Shown one piece after another: positions 55,207-64,000 of a DNA stretch of 64,000 nt; within the stretch, counting starts at the first letter, position 1, and every line of letters begins with the position of its first letter. A program made the position numbers and the translations under genes. The DNA is taken from the NCBI GenBank assembly GCA_032158125.1, contig JASKOT010000012.1, positions 372,001 through 436,000 of the forward strand. Direction: 5' to 3'. This DNA comes from Papiliotrema nemorosa. Taxonomy: Eukaryota; Basidiomycota; Tremellomycetes; Tremellales; Rhynchogastremaceae. Below the pieces are notes generated by a model, which made no database searches, had not been told where the DNA came from, and saw only the letters and a list, made by a program, of their open reading frames with translations.

Positions 55207-57424
55207 TCAACTGATCGCGCAGCACTGCGACTTACCCACAACCCCATCGTCGACAACCCCATCGTTGACTACGACAGAAGGTCCAGTCACACCCGGAAGT
55301 CGGACCGACTGCGGGTTGTTGAACATGTCGTCGGGATCATACACCGCTTTGAGCTGACGCAACTTGGGGGCATTGTCTCCCCAGTAGATCTCCTCGCAAC
55401 TGATGTTAGTGATACTCACAAAGGGTACACAACTCACTCTGGGCCCAGGTCGGGATCGACATAACCCGGGTACACTCGAACCTTGTCGACGGGAACACCA
55501 TCCTTGACGACATTGTACATTCCCTCGATAAACTTTTTGATATCGGGTGAGAAGGTTGGGGTCAGGAGATTGGGGTCAATCGCATAAAATTGGAAGAACA
55601 AGAGTCCATCTCGATGTCCAAAGCACGAGGTCTGTGCGAGATCGGAGTCATTCGATCGACCTGCCTGGAGGTCGCTGAGAACGAACCACAGTGCCAGTGT
55701 GGGCGCATTGTCGTGGATATAATTGAAAAGCTTGGTACTGAGAGCAGGAGTGATAGGCTGATCCGCTCGCAGAACCAACGACTTGACGTAAAACTTGGCG
55801 GGCTGATATTAGCGAATTAAGACTGAGCACTCACGATGCCTCCTCCCAGAGACAACGCTTTGTCTTCAAGCCAATGGATCAGGGCGCCGACATGGCTGTC
55901 AAACTTGAGGGTCTGCACTTTGACATTGACTCCCTTGACGTCCAAAGCCTGTCGGAGGTGATCATGGTCCTCTTCCGCTTCGAACTCGGCTTGGGTGCCG
56001 TAAAAGGTTCGCTCAATGGCCATTCGACCATTGGTGATGATGCAAGTACTGGCAAACTTTCGATTGAGGTTTGGATTCGTAGCCCAGGCCTGGAATTGGT
56101 CGTAGGCGTTACTGAGCTCCTCGGGCGTCCCGTCGCTACTTATCAGTACTCGTTCAACTCGGATGGCTTAGACGTTGACGTACACCACCTCGTAGGTCCA
56201 GTGGGTGATTTCGGTCAGATCGGGGTAAACTTTGACTACAATTTTGGTGACAACGCCAAAAGACGCGGCGGCTCCTCGAACGGCCTGGTGATCAGAACAG
56301 CAGTAGAGGAGACGTACCCAGAAGAGATCGGCGTGCTGTGGGTGGTTGGCAGTAATGTCTTTGAGGTATTCTCCGCTAGCCAGGACCTCACTATCAGTTG
56401 AAGCAGAGGTAATGTTCATCAAACGCACGATATCAAAGGAGATGATCTGATCGACCATCATTCCGACTAGCCGATCAACCGAGTTCAAGGTGGAAGGGGA
56501 AGCTTACTCACATTGTCTGGATGAAGGACCCTGACCACCGATGGTTGCGTGGCCTCCCACTCCGACCTAGAATATCAGTGGAACCGAAGAGAGTCAATAT
56601 CACCTGTGGACAGATCTGCCATGTCAACTTGGTATAGAGAAGCACATCTCATGAAAACTCACTCCGTGGGGGGTCATGACGCCGGACTGCTTCAAGACTC
56701 TAGTTACGTCCCCAAGCAATGCGCCCGTCCCAATCGTAGCAGCTGAAGGTTAGTCAAAGGTAAGGGAGCAGCTCATGACCCACTCATCGCCTCTTTGTCG
56801 ACGGTGATCTGACTGAGGTGCTTCAACCCGATCACAAAAGTCCCGTCTCTTCCTCCCCAACCTGCGTCCAGTCAGTCCGTTGATCTATCCCCCAACTCAC
56901 CATATCCTCCATAGCTGTGTCCTCCCGCTCTAGCTTGGACCTATTTTCATCAACTCATATGCTTGACGCTCGGGCCACCTCACTCACGGAGACCTGGGCT
57001 CGTCGAGCAATCTCCACTGCAACCCTGACCATCTCTGCGTTCTTGGGCTCAGTGACAGCGCAGGGGAGGATGACCAGACTCTTGTTGTAGTGCGACATGG
57101 TAGAAGTCCAGTACCAAAACGTCTTGGGAAGACCAACCCAGGGGATATCATCCACCGACGCCCCAGACTCTGCCTTGTACTCTTTGATGGCGTTTTCGAC
57201 TCGTTGAGCTCGGTCGTCTAGGTCGGTAGCGGGGAGGGTAGGGAAGGAGAGACGAGAGCCGGGTGGTCTGGCATTGTGGATGACTTGGGGAACGGTGAGG
57301 AACTCTGGGTGGTGAGTGAGGTTCTGGGTGGTGAGTGAGGTGGAAGGGGTCTGAGCGGGGGCGAGTCAGGAGGGGAAGAAGACGTACCGGGGCTCTTGAT
57401 GAAGTGACCGTGACCCTCGTTCAT
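55207..57424 (-). CDS. BBE-type FAD-linked oxidase with possible C-terminal CaaX box
   Basis: Berberine-bridge-like oxidase (FAD_binding_4 plus BBE domains), oxidising carbohydrates or secondary metabolites with O2. Exon 1 is 57424-57388 (MNEGHGHFIKSP); exon 2 starts at 57304. Landmarks: VLPCAV-like SLVILPCAVTEPKNAEMVR, ARAGGHSYGGYG (the His that usually carries FAD), TATIGTGALLGDVTRVLK, HGVGVGGHATIGGQG, FWAVRGAAASFGVVTKIVVK, and the BBE tail PGYVDPDLG, EEIYWGDNAPKLRQLKAVYD and PDDMFNNPQSVRLPG. The second covalent Cys of bicovalent members was not located with certainty. No signal peptide is seen. It ends KSQCCAIS: the last four residues fit a CaaX box, though GTAAGT lies just before and could be a donor. 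About nine introns. Confidence 0.9.
57305..57342 (-). repeat. 19-base tandem duplication covering a 3' splice site
   Basis: Two adjacent 19-base copies, differing at the last position or two, lie at the end of intron 1 of the BBE oxidase. On the minus strand each copy contains CACTCACCACCCAG, so the acceptor CAG exists twice. Frame demands the downstream one (exon begins at 57304). Confidence 0.8.
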
Positions 57425-57914
57425 GTTGAGGTAGATATCGCTTTAATGGTTTGATCTGAGTCTATGTGAGGGGGTGGATGAGTAGAAGCAAGGTGAGACG
57501 AGTGAATGCTCAACGTCAAGAGGGTATCGAGTGAAGAAGTGACCCCGAGCGGAAAGGAGGAGGGGGCGACCGTCGAGGAAGGGTTGACTCAACCCCCTCG
57601 TTACCCCTCTGCTCAAGACGCCGTACCACCTGCTTTGGCTTTGGCGTAACACAACGCCTTTGCTCAATCAGCTGATCACAAAGCCAAGCACAGAGATCAG
57701 ATGGGGTCTCAAACTGTATGTGGACCCGAAGTACCTGATGTTGAAGCCACGGCGGATAAGAGGGGATGAGAATCAAGGCAGCTCGACAAAGATCTGCTTC
57801 ATTCTTTCCGCTCATCAGATCTAGAGGGCGCGTGGCTGATCATCCCGTCCCTCCATTCATAACTCTATTCGAGATGCCTCGTGTACGACCCAACAGTCAC
57901 AAAGGAGAATAACT
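57425..57914 (-). other. Promoter of BBE oxidase and 3' end of the regulator gene
   Basis: This 490-base spacer lies between tandem minus-strand genes. The first 60 bases upstream of ATG 57424 are CT-rich on the minus strand. No other feature is recognised. Confidence 0.35.
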
Positions 57915-60047
57915 TTACAGAAATACAACGTTCATCTGGCGTTCCTGCAAAAACACTCTCCAATCATTCGGCAATCTCCCCTTCTCATCCATCTCCCTCC
58001 ACAACAACTGGACAGCCTCGACATTCCCCTTGAAAGCCTTTTCATTCCCACATCCATTCAATCCTTTCAGACATTCTGCCCTTTCGTGAGGTAATATAGC
58101 ACACGTGGAGGCGATGAACCAGGCACATGCACGGGATGCACGGACGAACAAGCGCGATTCTTCCTCGTTGACGGTATCGGGGATGGTGGATGCCGTTCGG
58201 AGAAACTCGGTCAAGGCTGTACGGATGGGTAGGGACAGGATACCATGGTCGTGTAGAAACTGATACATGATGATTCGAGCGGCCTGACATCAGCTTTGAC
58301 CGATCGCGACGGTGCTCACCTCACACCACATTCCCTGCATAGCTACCGTCTCGGTAAGGCAAGAAGATGTCATCCCCGATCGGATCTCGGGTCTCCAAAC
58401 CTTCAAAGTATTCTCGATCTCCTTGACCATGCTCGTCCCGACGGGTGTATGGAGAGCCGGGTCAGAAGAGAGGTTGACTATCTGAGCGAGGGCAGACAAG
58501 ATTCCAGCGGGTATACCCAGATGTACGCGTAATCCCGGATCGTCGCTCTGTACCTGATCGGCGACTCGCACGTCGAATGCAGTCTTGGACCCGTGTCTCA
58601 TGAGCGAGTGTAGCACGTCGGTAGTGATGAACGTGGAGAAAGAGATTGTCGAATTTTCGATCCTATCGGTGAGATACCATATAGGCTGAGGGCCCAGATT
58701 CTCCCGGATGATCCCTCGAGTCATCTCGTGGATCGCTACAGCCTCCTCTAGCTTATCCTGTAGAATCTGTAGATCAGCCGAGTCTGAACGTACACTCACA
58801 TAGCCTAGTCTTAGATCTATTCCGGCCCCGACTCTTGAGCAGAGCGAGTATGTGTCGTTGTCCAGCATATCCTTGGCGGCTTTATGATACCGCTGAGCCC
58901 TCGCATTCCATTCTGCGGCCTTGTCATTGCTCCCTTCTAGCTCGAACAGCAGTACTCGACGAGCAGCACAGAGGTAAGCGCTGGCAGCGAGGTGGACGTC
59001 GGAGAGATTCTCGCTGACGAGGGATTGAAAGATCTTTCTGCGATTGGCGATGGACACGGAAAAGTAGTAATCTGCCATTAGTGCCTGTCGGCAAGAGACT
59101 ATGTAGAGCTCTCACTGTCGTTGAGATTGGCATCTAAACGTCAGATATGAATTTGCAGGATGCCTTGTAGCTCACAAAAGTGCAGCAGTTCGGCCCAGAA
59201 GACTCTCATCTCTCGTAAAGTCTCCGTATCAGGTTGCCTTTTCTGCAGCATCTCGAAGAAATCTGGCATGGGAGGGATCCTGCCATTAACATCGGAGCAT
59301 CAAATACATGTCAGGGCGCAAATCTGATGTCAAGGTGTGACTTACAAAGTGGAGCTTTCCTTGGCCGGGACTGAGGATACCAGATCGTTTGGATCGACAT
59401 ATGCCGCGGAAAGGGTCATTCCCAAGTCTAAGAGAATGTTGTTAGAGGTATCCACCGGCATAGCGAAGCTGGGGTACGACCAAGGGTTGTCTGACTGTTG
59501 TGATGGTTCAGCAAAGAGGGAGAAGAGGTCGTTGTGGTCGTTTATATTGCTGAAAAAGGCTACGTCGGACGGAGGGGGGTTGGGATGGATGGAAGGGGGA
59601 TCTGGTGCAAGGAGGGGTAAGAATGAAGGTGTGATCATGCTTGGTTGTTCTGGCACACTGTGCATGGATTCCAGTGGTTCGACTGGTGTGAGAGTCTGGG
59701 AAGGGTCCGGGGGACCAGGCCGTTTCCGCTTGTTGGGCTGTTTGATGGTGACTAGTTGGCCCGTGACTGGATCCAGCTGTCGAGGTGGATATGTACAGCT
59801 AGAATCAACCCGGCGGCTGAGTGTCAGATACCACCTGGACTCATGTGGTCGTCTCACCAAGCACTACATCTCGGATAGATGATGTCGCATTTCCGCCTGA
59901 CGGTCAGTCACCCTCATGATGGAGGTCGAGTGCAAGTCACTTTTTCCGCCGGCACTCGAAGCATCCTTCTCTACTTCGTGTCTTCTTCTCCTGAGCTGCA
60001 CTTGACGGAGTTGGACTGGTGTAGGATTCTGAGGCCGATGGGGACAT
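57915..60047 (-). CDS. Zn2Cys6 transcription factor with fungal-specific middle domain
   Basis: Gal4-type nuclear regulator. Exon 1 (60047-59941) encodes MSPSASESYTSPTPSSAAQE and REGCFECRRKK; splicing to 59896 and across a second intron completes the cluster C-x2-C-x6-C-x6-C-x2-C-x6-C, ending CSACRRVDSSCTYPP. The second acceptor was chosen because it restores the sixth Cys. A basic linker follows (KQPNKRKRPGPPDPSQ), then an acidic/Asn/Ser-rich part (NINDHNDLFSLFAEPSQQSD), and a helical C-terminal domain (LAASAYLCAARRVLLFELEG; QILQDKLEEAVAIHEMTRGI) like the fungal-specific TF domain. It ends FLQERQMNVVFL. It is the only regulator seen in the accessory block and the natural candidate to control it. 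Confidence 0.9.
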
Positions 60048-60220
60048 TGCCAAAGTGTGATAACAGATATCTAAGCGGAGTCGAATGAGGAGTAGAATGA
60101 TAAGAGGATCTCGTTCCTCGGCTAAAAGTATGTAGCTTCTCGACTCGCCTTGTCACCTGGAATATCCCATGCATCTGAATCCCAAGTCTATGTGACGATT
60201 ACATGGCTACATTCTCTGGG

Positions 60221-61864
60221 TCAGAGCTTCGCCTTGACGTCCCCGACTGGAGCCTCTGCGCCTAGCGGATCTTCCGCCGGTTCAGGCTGGTCTACAAGAA
60301 TATTAAACGGTTTATCGAGCCGATCTCGCGTCAACAAGAAAGCTCTAGGTAAACCACCTTCGACGAGAAGATCTAATGGGTCTTTTTGGGTTTCCTCGGA
60401 GCAAAGGAGATGTACCAGAGCCAAGACAGTCCTGTATGCTCGGCTGTCCGTCAGCTTCGCTTCCAGCTTGAGTGAGCTTGGACACTCACACCATCCCTCG
60501 ACCTGAGAATCCGCCCATCATGTATAACCCTTTGGGCTTGTCAAGAACTGGTCCACAGTATGGTATACCATCGTGACTATACCCCATGACTGTTGTTAGC
60601 ATCTCTACACCACGGCTGACACACCGCCAGTCCACAAATGAGCGAGGCGAGATTTCGGCTCGGGATAGTTGATAAAGTGTTTAGGCATGAACTCGTTAAA
60701 GTACTCTTCTGTTCCAGGTCTATCATCAGTACTCACCCGGATGGTCGACTTACATCTGAGTTGTATCATCGGAGTTTCCATAGGTCAAACTTGGATCGTG
60801 TCCATGTGCAGCTTCCGCCCCTCCCACCACAATGTGTTTGGGGTACTCTTGCCTTGATATCATATAATCAAAGTCGTGCTCGGAAAACTTGACCGAGTAG
60901 GTGGTGAAGAGGGGACGCATGACTTGGCGCGAGGGTGTTGTAGCGGGTTGAGCGGGTGGGATGGCCAGTGCACTGCAAGATCCTCTAAGCGGGATGATCT
61001 TGTTGGTGAATTCTGGTAACAACTGCGAGACGTATCCGTTTGTACAGACCACGACTGTTGGAGCGGTCGCGTTGCCTCTTTCCGTCTTGACTGTCCAGGC
61101 TCCATCCGAGGACGGTTGCTGCAGAGACAACACTGGCGTGTGAGCTTGCAAGTTGAAGCTCCCTCCACCCTCCTGTGCCTTGGTGAAACAACGGTGCAGC
61201 AACCCATTGACGAGCTTGTAAGGGTGTACACTGCCCACCTTGTACGCACACCCCCATTTCGGTCCTTTCACCTGACTCAGTCGTTCTAGATGTTCCGGAT
61301 CATCAATCTCCAGAAAGTCCTTGGTATCTTCCGGCCAGTCGCGTTGTCGAGCTTTGAATGCGCTCCTTCCGACTTTGGCCATATAGTCTGTCATGCAGAG
61401 ATCAAACGCCGTGGTGATGTGAAAGTCGCATGATATCTTCTCCTTGTCGATAAGCTTGGTGTAGAGGTCAATATGGCTCGATTCAGCTTTGAGCACTTCG
61501 TTGGCCTTTTCCGCCCCTACTCGAGTTTTCAGACCCGGGTCTGGGATCAGTGCCGCTTGTTGAGAAACTTACATGCTATATATGGGTCGGTCTTGATTTG
61601 ACCACCATTCCTACCCGTCGCTCCACCGCAGACCTCTCTAGCTTCCAGCATGACAATGTTGAGATACGGCTGCTTGTCGAGCAGGTTGTACGCGGTAAGC
61701 GTGCCCGCTATGCCCGACCCAATGATGACCACATCTGCAGACTTGGGTAGTTGACCCGTCGTTCGGTGGTCTGCCAGTTCAGACGGCTCAGAGAGCCAGA
61801 ATGATCGTAGTGGGTTTTTGGAGGGGAGGGATGCTGGCTTGAGCGTGATTGGACCTGGACTCAT
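60221..61864 (-). CDS. FAD-dependent oxidoreductase of the DAO superfamily (amine/amino-acid oxidase-like)
   Basis: ATG 61864 gives MSPGPITLKPASLPSKNPLR and SFWLSEPSELADHRTTGQLP, a fungal-type N-terminal lead, then the FAD motif SADVVIIGSGIAGTLTAYNL and EAREVCGGATGRNGGQIKTD (cofactor loop GGxTGRNGGQ). The middle has FHITTAFDLCMTDYMAKVGR and KWGCAYKVGSVHPYKLVNGL. TVVVCTNGYVSQLLPEFTNK and IIPLRGSCSALAIPP follow, with the C-terminal FAD site MGYSHDGIPYCGPVLDKPKG and YMMGGFSGRGM. It ends APVGDVKAKL. This class oxidises secondary amines, N-methyl or D-amino acids (DadA/sarcosine-oxidase relatives); the exact substrate is unknown. It is divergent from an amino acid permease, which suggests uptake and oxidation of the same nitrogen source (inference). 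The C-terminal AKL is a PTS1 tripeptide, so peroxisomal location is possible. Confidence 0.92.
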
Positions 61865-62400
61865 GGTGCTGTGAACGTGTGGTCGATAGGCACCCCTGTC
61901 ATTAGATATACTCGGTGTCCTCCGTAGGAACGACCACCACTTATGCGCTTTTAGCCCGACCCACTTAACCCCACTTTACAATCTCGGCTTGGAGATAAGC
62001 CGCAAGCGAAGCGCTTAAATTGGGCACAGGGGGCATGACTCGAGGATGACTCAGTGCCACTTCTTTGCACGAGATCCACCCTCGCGGCGTCGGAGCAGGG
62101 GGAGATCTAGACCAGAAGCGGGTAAAGTGGACCTCGCTTGTTAATTGGGCAGATGGGGAAGCGGCTAAATGGAAGAGATAAGTCACCTGTGTCTTGTCAT
62201 CCTCTGTCTCTGCTCTGTCGGGTTTCGCCCGCTGCAGACGTCGGAGTCAACTCTTGGCACTAGGTCCAGTGGGATGAGTGTCGTCAGTCTTATCGGGTTA
62301 AACTCACGTTTGGCTCGTTTAGACGCATGATAAGTGAACGGTATATAGCCTGGAACCCCTCTCAGATTCTCCAAGAGGATCTTTCATTAACCCCTCGACA
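61865..62400. promoter_or_regulatory. Divergent promoter with four GATAAG sites
   Basis: This 536-base spacer lies between the FAD oxidoreductase and the amino acid permease. GATAAG occurs at 61994-61999, 62177-62182 and 62329-62334, and its complement CTTATC at 62289-62294. A TATATA box at 62342-62347 lies about 55 bases before the permease ATG. GATA sites are the known targets of fungal nitrogen-catabolite regulators, so nitrogen control is likely. Confidence 0.65.
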
Positions 62401-64000
62401 ATGTCCACCATGTCAGCGGAAGGTTCAGGGCACCATAGCTCAAAAGACTCGGCCAACAAGTATGGGGAGGACTTGGAGGTTTCCCCTATACAACAGACTG
62501 TACTCGTCCACGAGCACACCACCCAACAAGCGCAGTTTGACCCGGCTACCGCGACTCATCGGTGAGCTACTTTCCCCCGACCTCCTTATGTGACTCCTCA
62601 CTGACTCGTTAGTGGTCTGCGACCTCGACATATCCAGCTCATAGCCATTAGTGGAGCCATCGGAGTGAGTTCCTGCTCGTACGCAGTGCCAAGACTGTCG
62701 CTCATGTGACCCAGGCGGGAGTATTCATCTCTATTGGTGGTCCACTTTCATCTGGAGGTCCATTGGGTCTGATCATTGGGCTGGCAATATGGTGTTTTGT
62801 CATCTGGGTGAGTGAAGTGTTCAATTCACTCGTCTCCCCCGATGCATGCCGGTCGCTGAGGTATAGTGCTTCTCGAACTGTGTCATTGAAATGTGCACCT
62901 TGCTACCGATCTCAGGTGGCTATATCAACTATGCTGGACGTTTCTTGGACCCCTCTGCTCGGCTCGCTGCTGGATGTAGGTCATACATGAGATGCGGTAG
63001 CGAGATTGGAGTAGTGCTGATTGTAGACAACAACATTCTCGGCGGGATCTCTTTCGTCTGCTTTGAACTTACGGGCAAGTCACTCCTTTCCCCCCCAGCC
63101 CATTCTATCCTAATCCTCAGCCATGCAAGTGGTTCTCCAATACTGGCACCCCGACTTGAACCCAGCAGTAACCATATCTTGCGGACTGGTCGGTTTGGCT
63201 CTGGCCAACGGGATCAGTGTGAGGGTATACGGTGAAATCGAATTCTGGATCTCCATCTTGAAAGTCATCCTCATGCTCGGTCTCTTCTTGTTCACTTTTA
63301 TCACCATGGTCGGTGGAAACCCGCTGCACGATGTATACGGCTTCCGGTAAGTCATAACGTGCCCCAATACCTGCGTCGCTGAGGTCAGATTCTGGAAGAA
63401 CCCGGGAGTATTTGCCTCGTCGGACACGGCTGGACGATTGCAAGGTGTGTGGGCAGGAGTCACTTGGGGTGCCTTCGCCGTGGTAAGTCCCTGAATCTTG
63501 GATCACACTCACATGTAGGCCGGGCCGGACTTTTTGTCGGTCGTTGCGGCAGAGACCAAAGATCCTCGACGTGTCTTGCCCAAATGTTTCAACGCGACCA
63601 TCTTTCGAGTCCTCTTTTTCTACATGGGATCCGCCCTTGCCGTCTCGATCAACTGCCCATACGACGCTGAAGAGCTGCTCGGTGGGTTGTCCAACGCAGG
63701 TCGATCGCCTTATATTATCAACATGAACCGACTCATGATTCCCGCTCTTCCTTCCTTGGTCAATGGGATTGTCTTCACCTCGATCTTTTCCACCGGATCG
63801 TCCTTCATGTTTACCGCGTCGAGGATGTTGTACACTCTAGCATGTCACGGCCAGGCGCCAAAGATCCTGCGAAAGACCAATAGATTTGGAACGCCATATC
63901 TCGCCGTGGGAGTGATCGTCCTCATCAGTTGTCTGTCGTACCTCACCTTGTCCAGTCAAGCCGGCGTCGGTGAGTCATGAGCTGTTAGTCGCTCGAAGCT
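62401..64000 (+). CDS. Amino acid permease (APC/YAT family), truncated by the window end
   Basis: Proton-coupled plasma-membrane importer. ATG 62401 gives a hydrophilic N terminus (MSTMSAEGSGHHSSKDSANK). GLRPRHIQLIAISGAIG splices to AGVFISIGGPLSSGGPLGLI, the TM1 signature of the family, and GLAIWCFVIW follows. Then SGGYINYAGRFLDPSARLAAG, NNILGGISFVCFELT, FQYWHPDLNPAVTISCG, VYGEIEFWISILKVILMLGL (the typical YGEIEFW), VTWGAFAVAGPDFLSVVAAE with TKDPRRVLPKCFN, and SLVNGIVFTSIFSTGSSFMF with ASRMLYTLACHGQAPKILRK. At the right edge the frame reads LTLSSQAGV and a donor. About eight of twelve spans are present. The exact substrate is unknown. Confidence 0.93.

Noticed and set aside
1..64000. tRNA, rRNA, CRISPR arrays, transposon ends
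   Set aside because: I looked in all spacers and saw no cloverleaf-like sequence, no spaced direct repeats, no terminal repeats and no transposase or reverse transcriptase frames. Short or degenerate elements could still be missed by eye.

Overview
The window is nuclear DNA of a basidiomycete fungus, most likely a tremellomycete yeast of the Cryptococcus/Kwoniella type. Almost every gene is cut by many short introns (about 40-70 bases) with GTGAGY/GTAAGT donors and CTGAC/CTGAT-like branch sites close to a YAG acceptor. Genes lie on both strands with short spacers, CT-rich leaders and occasional TATA boxes. I saw no rRNA, tRNA, CRISPR array or transposon. Gene models were built by hand: start and stop coordinates are mostly firm, while some internal exon edges are not.

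Left part (1-9.5 kb): the last codons of an unknown gene, then two tandem duplications side by side. The first is a pair of metacaspases on the minus strand; one has a long Gly/Gln/Tyr-rich prodomain and the other does not. The second is a pair of medium-chain (GroES-like) reductases on the plus strand with nearly the same exon plan.

Middle part (9.7-37.5 kb): mainly conserved housekeeping genes. These are SEC61 alpha, DUS3 (tRNA dihydrouridine synthase), a D-2-hydroxyacid dehydrogenase, the snRNP protein SmD1 divergent from STRAP/unrip, SWP1 (oligosaccharyltransferase), a DHA1-type drug transporter, the telomere protein STN1, a GT71-like mannosyltransferase, VFA1, geranylgeranyl diphosphate synthase, SHY1/SURF1, SEC62, a peroxisomal D-amino acid oxidase and EXO1.

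Right part (38-64 kb): twelve consecutive genes with an accessory, metabolic look. They are an MFS exporter, an NRPS-like adenylation-carrier-reductase enzyme, a FAD monooxygenase, an ACS-type MFS permease, another MFS transporter, a small membrane protein of unknown function, a flavin monooxygenase, an intronless phenolic acid decarboxylase, a BBE-type FAD oxidase ending in a possible CaaX box, a Zn2Cys6 regulator, a FAD amine/amino-acid oxidoreductase, and an amino acid permease cut by the window end. The last two share a divergent promoter with four GATAAG sites. This block is the best candidate for an undescribed system: a tremellomycete metabolite or aromatic/amino-acid catabolism cluster. 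Co-function is inferred from gene content and adjacency only. Smaller observations include GC-AG introns supported by paralogue comparison, two 51-base stop-free introns, and a duplicated 3' splice site.
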